NCBI GenBank assembly: GCA_047633175.1
Contig: JBLIEQ010000004.1
Coordinates: 119,356 to 183,355 of the forward strand
DNA: 64,000 nt
From: Motiliproteus sp047633175
GTDB taxonomy: Bacteria > Pseudomonadota > Gammaproteobacteria > Pseudomonadales > Balneatricaceae
Direction: 5' to 3'
In this document: positions 17,772 through 25,732 of the stretch, in pieces
Layout of the letters: each line of letters starts with the position of its first letter
Position numbering within the stretch: position 1 is the stretch's first letter
The notes under the pieces: model-generated
Seen by the model: the letters and a program-made list of their open reading frames with translations, nothing else
Databases searched by the model: none
What the model was told of the DNA's origin: nothing
Made by a program: the position numbers and the translations under genes

Positions 17772-17798
17772 GAGCCCACCTGTCAGCTAACCTGTAGT

Positions 17799-17825
17799 AA
17801 CGGCCTCTAACGAGGCCGTTTTGTT
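17799..17825 (+). terminator. Intrinsic terminator after serC
   Basis: AACGGCCTC, loop TAAC, GAGGCCGTT, then TTGTT. It ends 25 bases before the serA start, so serA either depends on readthrough or has its own promoter overlapping this hairpin. Confidence 0.85.
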
Positions 17826-17849
17826 ATCCACTTCAGGTCAATAGACGCC

Positions 17850-19019
17850 ATGCATAAGATTCGAACCTACAATAACATCTCCAGCCAAGGCCTCGATAAA
17901 TTCCCACACGACAGCTACGAGGTCGCCAGCGAACTGCCTGACCCGGACGCCTTCCTGCTGCGCTCACAAACGCTTCACGAGGTGGAGTTCCCCCCGACGC
18001 TTAAGGCTATCGCTCGCGCCGGTGCCGGGGTCAACAACGTGCCGGTCGAGCGCTGTTCTGAAAAGGGTATCGTGGTTTTTAATGCCCCGGGAGCCAATGC
18101 TAATGCGGTTAAGGAGCTGGTTCTGGCCGGGATGCTACTGAGTGCTCGGGATATCTATCAGGGGATCTGTTACGTCGATGGCCTCAGGCCCCAGGAGGGT
18201 CTCGATCCCCTGCTTGAAAAAGAGAAGAAGCGCTTCGCCGGCACCGAACTGTGTGGCAAGACCCTGGGCGTTGTTGGTCTGGGCAATATCGGCGCTCTGG
18301 TCGCCAATATGGGGCTGTCACTGGGGATGAAGGTGTGTGGTTATGATCCGGCCATTTCGGTTCAGTCTGCCTGGCGCCTATCCAGTAACGTCCAGAAGAT
18401 GGACAACCTCAGCAGCCTGTTCGCCCGCTGTGATTATATCAGCCTGCACCTGCCAGCGATTGATACCACCCTGAGATTGATCAACAGCGCCCTGCTCGGC
18501 TGTGTCAAACCCAACACAGTGCTGCTTAATTTTGCCCGTGGTGAGATCGTTAATAAACATGATGTTATCAGCGCCCTGGATACCAACCGTCTCCACCGCT
18601 ATATTTGCGATTTTCCGTCTAACGAGACGCTGGGACACCCGAAGATATTGCAGATGCCGCATATAGGTGCCAGCACTCAGGAAGCGGAAGATAACTGCGC
18701 AATCATGGTGGCTGATCAGTTAATCGACTTCCTTGAGAACGGCAATATCTGCAATTCTGTCAATTTTCCGCAGATCGGCCTGCCACGCAGCACCCCGGTG
18801 CGTATCACCCTGACCAACAGCAATGTGCCGAGGGTACTGGGCCAGATCACCGCCATCATCGCCGAATACAATCTCAATATCGTCGATATGCTGAATAAAA
18901 GCCGGAATGACCTCGCTTACACGATTATCGATCTGGAAGAGCGGCCCTGCGATGCATCTATCCAGGCGCTTAATAATATCGAGGAGGTGATTAACCTGCG
19001 CGTTATCAGCCACGGTTGA
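17850..19019 (+). CDS. serA: D-3-phosphoglycerate dehydrogenase
   Basis: 389-residue NAD-dependent dehydrogenase catalysing the first step of serine synthesis. The Rossmann motif GVVGLGNIGALVA is near residue 140, the arginine-containing block LLNFARGEIV and the catalytic histidine block MPHIGASTQEAEDN follow, and a C-terminal ACT domain (about 315-389, RITLTNSNVPRVLGQITAII) provides serine feedback sites. This is the shorter SerA form. It directly follows the transaminase that uses its product. Confidence 0.94.
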   Translation: MHKIRTYNNISSQGLDKFPHDSYEVASELPDPDAFLLRSQTLHEVEFPPTLKAIARAGAGVNNVPVERCSEKGIVVFNAPGANANAVKELVLAGMLLSARDIYQGICYVDGLRPQEGLDPLLEKEKKRFAGTELCGKTLGVVGLGNIGALVANMGLSLGMKVCGYDPAISVQSAWRLSSNVQKMDNLSSLFARCDYISLHLPAIDTTLRLINSALLGCVKPNTVLLNFARGEIVNKHDVISALDTNRLHRYICDFPSNETLGHPKILQMPHIGASTQEAEDNCAIMVADQLIDFLENGNICNSVNFPQIGLPRSTPVRITLTNSNVPRVLGQITAIIAEYNLNIVDMLNKSRNDLAYTIIDLEERPCDASIQALNNIEEVINLRVISHG

Positions 19020-19401
19020 CTTCTCCCTCCCTCTCTCCATACACGCACTGACGTACGAAGTTTTTAGCGCACGGATAACTGCGGCGCGGACTACCCATCT
19101 TGCCCTTTAACCATATTCAGCAGCTTCAGATTTTCTATGATCAGAAGTTATGATAACGGTATAAATGTGATCCGAGTGTACAGCCGTCTTGCGATATGAG
19201 TCATCCGATAGTCAGAACCCGCACCTTATCGTGATGACTCAACTATAAAGGGGTCATTAATTTCAACCGAAAAACTTGAACGGTCGTTCATTTAAAACTT
19301 TAGTTTGGATGTGAAATTCGTATTGCACTTGATGTTTATTGCCACAATTAGTGCTCTGTTATATGCCTACAATAAAAAGTGGATATCACTCAGAAATAAT
19401 A
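19020..19401. other. Gap with a TetR-operator-like palindrome and duplicated scraps
   Basis: No gene is seen. TGAACG-GT-CGTTCA (19277-19290) is a near-perfect palindrome of the size and sequence type bound by TetR regulators, but no TetR gene is in the window. GATAACGGTATAAAT (19152-19166) recurs exactly at 20735-20749. Confidence 0.5.
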
Positions 19402-20439
19402 TCAATTAATGAAAGCCTGACTCCCCTTTTCGATGCAAGTGAGTAATGTCGCTTCCCACTGCTCGTTTAGGGTATCGTCTAAGTTCGCGGAAATAATTTC
19501 TATACGGCTATCCAGGCAGTCATCGAGTTCTACTTCTGTTAAAGCGTCGCTTGTCAGATTATACCCAAACACACCCACAGCCGTGATAAACACCCCTTTC
19601 ATTCGAATGGCAACAACACTACTTAAAAAAACAACTAGCTTGGCGTGATTAAATATACAGGAAGAACCGAAGCGCCAACCGATACTTTCGAAACCCTCAC
19701 CTTGGTTTACGGCTTTGATATAGCCGTTTTCGGGTACAGGGGCTTCACTCTGACTGATATTCCCGATCTGATCTTGATGCTGGTGATGATCCGAGCTGAC
19801 TACAGCTTGGGTCTTACCCTGCAAGTCATCGAGATCCAACATCCCCTGTTGAGTAAAAGCGACTCTTACATCTGCGGCACAGTGCGTTTGGGTATAGCTT
19901 TCCAGTTTTTCTTTATCGCCATCCTCATAAAGATCCTCTTTATTACCAACGACAATATCGGCAATGGCAATTTGTTGGTTAAAGGTGGGGTGCTCCGTAT
20001 AGTCTGTATCTGAAATTTTTCGTGCATCCACCAAAGTCACTATCTTTTGAATAGATAACACTTCGCGGTAGTGCTCGGAAGACAGCATTTGCAACACCTC
20101 TACAGGGTGTCCTAGCCCGGTGGGTTCAATCAACAGGCGATCTGGATTAGTCCGGATCAGCAATTGATTGATAGCAATTTGAATCGGCAGCCCTGCCGCG
20201 CAGCACATGCAGCCACCGGGCACCTCGCGAATAAAAATGTCTCTCTCTTCCGTATGCTGACCTTCGAGCAAGCTGCCATCCACACCAATTTCACCAAACT
20301 CATTGACCAAGACAGCCCAGCGTTCACCCTTGGGTTTATGTTTCAACAGATGCAAAATAGCGGATGTTTTACCTACGCCTAAAAAACCAGTGATGATATT
20401 GGTAGGAACAGAGAGGATCTTGTTTTTCTTGATTTGCAT
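19402..20439 (-). CDS. COG0523 (CobW/ZigA-type) metal-chaperone GTPase
   Basis: 345-residue G3E GTPase of the CobW/COG0523 family. Motifs in order: GFLGVGKTSAIL (Walker A), GGCMCC (the CxCC metal site), LLIEPTGLGHP, and VGNKED (base recognition), then a CobW C-terminal domain. Members deliver zinc or other metals to client enzymes. A Zur-like box lies upstream (20614-20633), favouring a zinc-limitation role. ATG 20439 is chosen because the family starts about eight residues before the P-loop strand; ATG 20529 has a good GGGG ribosome site and would add 30 unmatched residues. The client protein is unknown. Confidence 0.88.
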   Translation of the reverse strand: MQIKKNKILSVPTNIITGFLGVGKTSAILHLLKHKPKGERWAVLVNEFGEIGVDGSLLEGQHTEERDIFIREVPGGCMCCAAGLPIQIAINQLLIRTNPDRLLIEPTGLGHPVEVLQMLSSEHYREVLSIQKIVTLVDARKISDTDYTEHPTFNQQIAIADIVVGNKEDLYEDGDKEKLESYTQTHCAADVRVAFTQQGMLDLDDLQGKTQAVVSSDHHQHQDQIGNISQSEAPVPENGYIKAVNQGEGFESIGWRFGSSCIFNHAKLVVFLSSVVAIRMKGVFITAVGVFGYNLTSDALTEVELDDCLDSRIEIISANLDDTLNEQWEATLLTCIEKGSQAFIN

Positions 20440-20529
20440 AGGGTGATCAATTCCAGAGTTTTGTATTAGCTTGAGGCTAGGAAGATGAAATTCGGAAAGT
20501 GAAGGAAGCAAACCCGCAGCTACAGGCAT

Positions 20530-20779
20530 CGCCAGCCCCTATCGGACATAACACTGATCTACTCGGCACAATCGTGTTACCGATACCCCAAGAACCTGAG
20601 TGGTTATCATTAATGATATGTTATAATGTATCACTATTGCTGGTCAATACAGGCTCAGAATAATATCAAGTTATGGAAGCCTGACCCCTCTCGTGACCTT
20701 TTCGCTCTATAGACAGGTTTATGCCACAATCATAGATAACGGTATAAATTACGACTGGACGGACATCGCAACCGCTTCA
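20530..20779. other. Promoter-bearing gap upstream of the COG0523 gene
   Basis: Contains the Zur-like box, a copy (20656-20690) of a roughly 35-base segment that also spans the COG0523 stop (19391-19427), and the 15-mer GATAACGGTATAAAT (20735-20749). No gene is seen. Confidence 0.55.
20614..20633. promoter_or_regulatory. Zur-like operator
   Basis: TGATATGTTATAATGTATCA is a 20-base palindrome matching its own reverse complement at 16 of 20 positions. It closely resembles the gammaproteobacterial Zur consensus, built around GTTATA and TATAAC. Placement upstream of a COG0523 GTPase, a common Zur target, supports the call. Confidence 0.6.
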
Positions 20780-21139
20780 CTATAAGGTAATCAAGGGGGC
20801 CGTATCGAAGTGAACGCCGTCCCAACCACTCTGCATAAAGGCGCGTATATTGGCATGAGATAGGCCTTCAGTATCCTCCAGCACCTCTCTATGGTAGTAA
20901 TCGCCGAACAGGTTCAACGTCTGCGCCTGATCTAAGGCATGCAACTGCGCAAACGCCAACAGCTTACAGGACCCTTCATTCTGCCCTGCCCCATTAAGTA
21001 CCTGAGTATCACCCTGACCATTGCTGAAAGCGGTCGGGGTGTAAGTGTAATGTTCTGCAATAGCCGTCATCACCTCATCAAATCGGATCACATCAATCGT
21101 GCGGGCTCGGACCAATAGTTGCTCTAATGCGGATAACAT
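20780..21139 (-). CDS. HopJ-family protein
   Basis: 119 residues matching the HopJ type III effector family fold (FDEVMTAIAEHYTYTPTAFSNG, then NEGSCKLLAFAQLHAL and LFGDYYHREVLEDTEG, ending FMQSGWDGVHFD). Despite the name, this family is widespread in free-living gammaproteobacteria with no type III system, and there is none here; it is probably a housekeeping protein of unknown role. Stand-alone gene divergent from the methyltransferase. Confidence 0.87.
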   Translation of the reverse strand: MLSALEQLLVRARTIDVIRFDEVMTAIAEHYTYTPTAFSNGQGDTQVLNGAGQNEGSCKLLAFAQLHALDQAQTLNLFGDYYHREVLEDTEGLSHANIRAFMQSGWDGVHFDTAPLITL

Positions 21140-21323
21140 TTTAAAGACCCCCTCTTTGTAAAATAGGCAACGCTAACAGCTCGGCGCGGTAATGCAATCT
21201 ACTCTTACAAAGCCGTCCGTTAAAAACCGTCTGTTCTATACAAAGGCGGTTAAAACGAGTCACCCGCCGCCTAGGCTACCAGTGTATAGTGCTGCAGATA
21301 ATATAACGACACAGACCCGCGCC

Positions 21324-22163
21324 ATGACCCGTTACTACCTTCACGCCGAAAATGCCAGCCTGGCGCTGGAGGCTCTCGCCAAGGGACGCTCCTGCGTTCG
21401 GCTTTCCACCGATCTGAATCTTTCTGAGCAGGACTTTTCCCTGAATAACGGCGCGCTTATTCTTGATGACGAGCACCGACTCTGCATCGACGAGCTTAAA
21501 CAGATCGCTAAGAAGACTCGAAAGATCTTCCTCTATCGCGAGGGTGATCTGGATCCCCTGGAAGACCGCAGCTCTGGCTACTACAAGCTCGTTCCGACGA
21601 CGGGCGCACCTCTGCTGGAGATCAGTGGCGTCAAGATGCACATTTCCAAGGGGACCGATCCTTTTGTAAGCGCCTCCGAGATGGCTCAACAGGCGGTGAG
21701 CAACGGCGACAGGGTGCTCGACTGCTGCAGCGGACTAGGCTACTCAGCCATCGCTGCCCACCGCCTGGGAGCAAGAGAGGTGGTTAGTATCGAGCTAAGC
21801 CCGGAGGTGATGGCACTGCGTGCTCAGAACCCCTGGTCAAGCGATCTGGGACTGGAGGGAATTGTTCAGCTGCAGGGCAGCAGCTATGAGCTGATCGTCA
21901 CTATGGCCTCTGCCAGCTTTGATTCGGTCGTTCACGACCCACCCCGTTTTTCTCTCGCCGGGGAGCTCTACAGCGAGGCGTTTTATCGGGAGATCTTCCG
22001 AGTGCTGCGCCGCGGCGGACGCCTTTTTCATTACACCGGAAATCCCCACCTGCTGACCAAGGGCAGCAGCTTTGTCGACGGCGTTATCCGCCGGCTCAAG
22101 GCTGCCGGATTCAATAAGGTGGTCAGGGTCGAGCGACTGATGGGCGTCAGTGCCCAGAAATAG
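21324..22163 (+). CDS. SAM-dependent methyltransferase (COG2521-like)
   Basis: 279-residue class I methyltransferase. Motif I is VLDCCSGLGYSAIAAHRLGA, the acidic residue after strand 2 is in VVSIELSPEV, and motif IV reads VVHDPPRFSL. The DPPR motif and preceding N-terminal domain resemble COG2521 proteins, whose substrates are not established. ATG 21324 is preferred because residues encoded from 21192 show no conservation, though neither start has a clear ribosome site. Its stop codon lies in a 15-bp tandem repeat (22151-22195). Confidence 0.75.
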   Translation: MTRYYLHAENASLALEALAKGRSCVRLSTDLNLSEQDFSLNNGALILDDEHRLCIDELKQIAKKTRKIFLYREGDLDPLEDRSSGYYKLVPTTGAPLLEISGVKMHISKGTDPFVSASEMAQQAVSNGDRVLDCCSGLGYSAIAAHRLGAREVVSIELSPEVMALRAQNPWSSDLGLEGIVQLQGSSYELIVTMASASFDSVVHDPPRFSLAGELYSEAFYREIFRVLRRGGRLFHYTGNPHLLTKGSSFVDGVIRRLKAAGFNKVVRVERLMGVSAQK

Positions 22164-22195
22164 AACGCCCAGAAATAGAGTGCCCGGAACAGGCG
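22151..22195. repeat. Three 15-bp tandem units across the methyltransferase stop
   Basis: Units tgcccagaaatagaa, cgcccagaaatagag, tgcccggaacaggcg. The TAG stop (22161-22163) is in the first unit and is repeated, silently, in the second. Confidence 0.8.
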
Positions 22196-22261
22196 CGTTG
22201 GCATCAGTCTCAGGTGCAGTCACTTGTACAGGGATCAACATGCATTAAAAGGAGTCATCTG

Positions 22262-22474
22262 ATGAACCTGGTAACCATCACCAAAGAACCTGTAGAGCTC
22301 TATAAAATACTTAAGTTTGAAGGCCTGGCCTCTAGCGGGGCTGAGGCCAAGATAGCGATTTCAGAGGGCCGGGTTTCAGTCAATGGAAAGCGTGAAACCA
22401 GAAAGAGGCGGAAAATTGTAAGCGGAGATACTATCGACTTTGCCGAGATGACCCTTAAAATACGGCTAATGTAA
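22262..22474 (+). CDS. S4-domain RNA-binding protein (YbcJ-like)
   Basis: 70-residue single S4 domain. The motif LYKILKFEGLASSGAEAKIA...GRVSVNGKRETRKRRKI is the alpha-L RNA-binding fold of the YbcJ family, small proteins linked to ribosome-associated RNA. ATG 22262 follows AAAAGGAG at ideal spacing; an upstream GTG at 22214 has none. Good family match, client RNA unknown. Confidence 0.88.
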   Translation: MNLVTITKEPVELYKILKFEGLASSGAEAKIAISEGRVSVNGKRETRKRRKIVSGDTIDFAEMTLKIRLM

Positions 22475-22585
22475 AAGGAATAGCATTGACATCCATGGCT
22501 GCTCAATTTATAGTCAAAATATACTTTGCTGCAATGCAACAAGACCTGCTTGAACCTTAACTTTTGCTGATGATGGAACCCACCC

Positions 22586-23290
22586 ATGTACGAATCAACT
22601 TTTGAAAACGTCAAATCCAGCTTTCAGCCGCTGATCGAACTGGCTGAGCTTAACCGTAAGACACTGGAAAAAATGACCGCCGTTCAGACCAGTTACCTGA
22701 CCGACTGTATCAGCAGCTCGCTCAAGCAGGTTAAGACCCTAGCCGAATCAGGCAGCCCACAGCGTGCTGCCGAGCTTTCATTCGAGATGATCAAAGAGTT
22801 TGAGACCAAGCTGACCGGTGCTACCGAACAGAACATGGCCGCTTTGACTGAACTGCAGTCGGCATACAGCTCACTGGTTAACGGCAGCTTCAAGGATGCG
22901 TTTGCAGGCTCAGGGCTTAATGTTTTGCCAGTGGCCGCCCAGCAAGCCATCGTAGCCGCACCTGCTAAGCAAGCAACGGTTACCAAGACGCCGGCTAAGG
23001 CACCAGAAGTCACTGCTAAGATGGAAGCCAAGCCTGTCGTTGCTGAGACGCCGGTAGTTGCTAAGAAGCCTGCGACTCCGGTCAAAGCCGCTCCTGTCGT
23101 TGAAACTAAGGTCGCTTCGGTTGCTGAAGTCAAAGCGGCTCCTGCCGTAGAAGCTAAGTCCGCTCCGATTGCAACAGCCAAACCAGCGACTGTTAAACCA
23201 GCGGCTGCTGCAGCACCGAAAACGCCTGTTAGGCGTGCGGCGGCTAAGCCTACCGTTAAGAAGACCCCTGCTAAGCCCGCCCAACACTAA
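22586..23290 (+). CDS. Phasin with Ala/Pro/Lys-rich tail (PhaF-like)
   Basis: 234 residues. The first 110 form a phasin helical domain (FQPLIELAELNRKTLEKMTAVQ, ...RAAELSFEMIKEFETKLTGATEQN) that coats polyhydroxyalkanoate granules. The rest is a low-complexity tail of AKP-type repeats (ATVTKTPAKAPEVTAKM, KPTVKKTPAKPAQH), like the histone H1-like tails of PhaF/PhaI proteins that tether granules to DNA. A strong terminator follows immediately. Presence implies PHA storage; no PHA synthase is in the window. Confidence 0.88.
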   Translation: MYESTFENVKSSFQPLIELAELNRKTLEKMTAVQTSYLTDCISSSLKQVKTLAESGSPQRAAELSFEMIKEFETKLTGATEQNMAALTELQSAYSSLVNGSFKDAFAGSGLNVLPVAAQQAIVAAPAKQATVTKTPAKAPEVTAKMEAKPVVAETPVVAKKPATPVKAAPVVETKVASVAEVKAAPAVEAKSAPIATAKPATVKPAAAAAPKTPVRRAAAKPTVKKTPAKPAQH

Positions 23291-23349
23291 TCAGGCACAG
23301 GCCTCTGGCATCGCATCCGCGCTAGCGGAAAATGCCCTGCCCTGTCTAT

Positions 23350-23382
23350 AAAAAGGCGAATCCTCAGGGTTCGCCTTTTTTT
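23350..23382 (+). terminator. Intrinsic terminator of the phasin gene
   Basis: AAAAAGGCGAA, loop TCCTCAGGG, TTCGCCTTTTTTTG: an 11-bp stem followed by a T run, 60 bases after the phasin stop. Confidence 0.92.
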
Positions 23383-23495
23383 GTCAGCTATACGCCATCA
23401 GTCCAGAGGGCTTCAATGCATTAGTGAGCAGCAGAGGACGCCGGGATCGCAAGCCGAATGCAGACGCTATTAATAACGACGAACAGAGTAGAGAT

Positions 23496-23849
23496 ATGAC
23501 CAAAAACAATCAGAAAATCAGTTACTTTAGGGACCAAATCCCCGCGTTTTCCTGTAAACCAGGATGCCATGACTGTTGCGGCCCCGTTACCGCATCCTCA
23601 GAAGAGATGGCCAGGCTACCGGAAAAAAGTGCGGCCGAGCATGATAAAGCCATGGCTGACCTGAGTTGTCCTTATTTGGGAGAAAATGGCTGCGAAGTCT
23701 ACGAAGAACGTCCTCTGATCTGCAGACTCTTTGGCACAACGCCCCGCATGGCGTGCCCGAACGAGTGCCGCCCGATAAAGATGATCGACCTGAAAACAGA
23801 GACTCAAATTCATAGGTTCCACGCAGACACCCGCCAGGTACTTCTTTAA
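23496..23849 (+). CDS. YkgJ-family cysteine-cluster protein
   Basis: 117 residues of the YkgJ/Fe-S (CxxxCxxCC) cluster family. The conserved cysteines are CKPGCHDCCGPV near the N-terminus and CPYLGENGCEVYEERPLICRLFGTTP, followed by MACPNECRP. These are thought to ligate zinc or an iron-sulfur cluster. ATG 23496 is used; GTG 23424 would add 24 unmatched residues. Function in the family is not established. Confidence 0.85.
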   Translation: MTKNNQKISYFRDQIPAFSCKPGCHDCCGPVTASSEEMARLPEKSAAEHDKAMADLSCPYLGENGCEVYEERPLICRLFGTTPRMACPNECRPIKMIDLKTETQIHRFHADTRQVLL

Positions 23850-23873
23850 GGTTCTATACCCGGCTGTAGGTTA

Positions 23874-23887
23874 GGCTTCAGCCTGAC
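23874..23887. repeat. Dispersed GGCTTCAGCCTGAC repeat
   Basis: GGCTTCAGCCTGAC occurs here between two convergent genes, on the opposite strand at 63802-63815, and with one change at 58151-58164. It is part of a repeat (TGTAG...GGCTTCAGCCTGA) found near gene ends. Confidence 0.55.
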
Positions 23888-23897
23888 GATGACAGCG

Positions 23898-25145
23898 CTA
23901 TTCCAGGCCAGCCTTCTCTGGCCTCGCCAGACGGGGCTGATCACCCGATAACCCCATCGCAAATTTCATCGCCATATTTCTGAGCGGCGTTATCCGCTGT
24001 GCCAGTCCCAGGCCCAGATTGCGCAGCAGCTTAAGCGGTGTCCGGTCATTGCTAAACCCACGGCATAACAGGTCCATACTCGCCATCATCAACGCATTAG
24101 GCTGCTGCCTGGCGCGCTGGTAGCGCTGCAACACCTCAACCCCCGCCCAGTTATCACCCGCCAGTACGGCCTGGTTAATCTCCTGCGCCAACTGTGCCGC
24201 ATCGAGCAGACCTATGTTGACTCCCTGCCCGGCCAACGGATGGATCATATGCGCCGCATCACCTACCAGTGCCACGCCTGGCTTAACGTATTGCAACGCA
24301 TACTGGGTGCGCAACGGAAAACTGGCTCGCCCGAGCAGGGCATCGATCTGGCCCAATTCGCGAGGAAAACTGGCCTGCAGTTCGGCTAAGAACGCCGCAT
24401 CGCTAAGTCCGCTAAGACGCTGAATATCCGCAGACTTGTGGTACCAGACCACAGAGCCGCGGGCGCCCGAAAGCGGTAGAAAGGCCTGAGGGCCGCTGGG
24501 TACAAAGCGTTGCCAGGTGATATCCTGCTGCGGGCTGGCAGTCTGCACGGATGCAACCAATGCCTGCTGCGGGTAGGACCAGCTATGTATGCCGATGCCA
24601 ACTTGCTGGCGTACCCGGGATTGACCACCATCGGCAGCCACCAGCAACCGGCATTCGAAGACCGAGCCATCCTCACAGGTTAGCCGCGAGCCTTCGGCCT
24701 GGTAATCGATATCACTGATCACACCCGGACACTGGATCTGGATGTTGTCGCACTGCTCGATGCGCTCCCAAAGCGCTAACTGCAGGATTCTGTTCTCGAC
24801 GATATGCCCCAGAACCGGCTGATCGATCTCCGCACAATCGAACAGCGTATCGCCGCGTCCCCGGGTTTCCCAGACCCGCATGCGCCGATAAGGGCAGAGC
24901 CGCCGCCGCGTTACCCCGGCCCAGGCACCGATATTCTCAAGCACTGTCTGCGATGCCGGGCTCAGTGCGGAAACGCGGAGATCATGGGGCTGTTCGGCAG
25001 AAAAGGGCAGCGGTGCCCGGGCTTCAAGGAGCAGCACTTTCAGGCCGCTGTCAGCCAACGCGCAGGCCAGCGTCGCGCCAACCATCCCGGCGCCGACGAT
25101 GGCGATATCATAAATTTTGGCGGGGTCAGTCTCGATAGCGGTCAT
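23898..25145 (-). CDS. UbiH/UbiF/VisC-family FAD monooxygenase
   Basis: 415-residue flavoprotein hydroxylase of the ubiquinone-biosynthesis family. The FAD-binding GxGxxG motif is IVGAGMVGATLACALADSG with a following acidic residue (LLLEA), and the second FAD motif is VALVGDAAHMIHPLAGQGVN. The family hydroxylates the ubiquinone ring at C1, C5 or C6; which position cannot be decided from motifs alone. No other ubi genes adjoin it. Confidence 0.9.
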   Translation of the reverse strand: MTAIETDPAKIYDIAIVGAGMVGATLACALADSGLKVLLLEARAPLPFSAEQPHDLRVSALSPASQTVLENIGAWAGVTRRRLCPYRRMRVWETRGRGDTLFDCAEIDQPVLGHIVENRILQLALWERIEQCDNIQIQCPGVISDIDYQAEGSRLTCEDGSVFECRLLVAADGGQSRVRQQVGIGIHSWSYPQQALVASVQTASPQQDITWQRFVPSGPQAFLPLSGARGSVVWYHKSADIQRLSGLSDAAFLAELQASFPRELGQIDALLGRASFPLRTQYALQYVKPGVALVGDAAHMIHPLAGQGVNIGLLDAAQLAQEINQAVLAGDNWAGVEVLQRYQRARQQPNALMMASMDLLCRGFSNDRTPLKLLRNLGLGLAQRITPLRNMAMKFAMGLSGDQPRLARPEKAGLE

Positions 25146-25216
25146 AAATAGGTCCTGGTTGATCCGGCGGAGATTATAACAGCCGTTTACACAACACCGG
25201 CAGGGGTATTCCCGGT

Positions 25217-25260
25217 CTGTTGGTCGCCCTGCTGCTGCGTAACGAAGATGCCTTGTTGGT
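25217..25260 (-). repeat. Duplicated 3'-end fragment of the adjacent TPR gene
   Basis: Just past the TPR stop, the minus strand would read QGIFVTQQQGDQQTGN, closely matching QGIFVAQQQGDKQTEK inside the gene (near 25325-25370). Most differences are synonymous. This is a degenerate tandem copy of the gene's end, about 115 bases away, not a gene. Confidence 0.8.
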
Positions 25261-25277
25261 TGCTGGTTGATAGCGGG

Positions 25278-25589
25278 TTATTGTTTTTTCATCAGCCGCT
25301 TAAGAAACACCTGCATCTCTTTCTCAGTTTGCTTGTCGCCCTGCTGCTGCGCCACAAAGATGCCCTGATGATAGGTGGCTATAGCCGCCTCATTAAGCCC
25401 CTGGGCCTGCTGTGCTTTCGCCAGCAACTTCCAGGCGGCTGAGTAATCCGGTTTTATCGCCACACAACATTGCAGATGCACCGCCGCCTGCGAGGCATCG
25501 CCTTGTGCCAGGTAGGCATTACCCAGGCCAAAGCGTAACTCGGGGCTGTCTTTACCCTGCGCCAACATTTTTTCCAATCCGGCAATCAT
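25278..25589 (-). CDS. Small TPR-repeat protein
   Basis: 103 residues made of about two and a half tetratricopeptide-like repeats (FGLGNAYLAQGDASQAAVHL, AWKLLAKAQQAQGLNEAAIA) followed by a charged tail ending in RLMKKQ. TPR helices mediate protein-protein contacts; the partner is unknown. No signal peptide. The 3' end has a second, degenerate copy downstream, suggesting repeated rearrangement of its C-terminus. Confidence 0.8.
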   Translation of the reverse strand: MIAGLEKMLAQGKDSPELRFGLGNAYLAQGDASQAAVHLQCCVAIKPDYSAAWKLLAKAQQAQGLNEAAIATYHQGIFVAQQQGDKQTEKEMQVFLKRLMKKQ

Positions 25590-25732
25590 TTAACGGCTCC
25601 GAGGTTATCGTTACTTATTCTCACGATAAGCCTACGCCAACTTTTTAAAGAAATGTAGCCTCAATGAACATTCAGGTTAAGGGCTTTATTTCAGATATGC
25701 GATAATCTGCCTTTTTTGCAACAGGTGACTAA

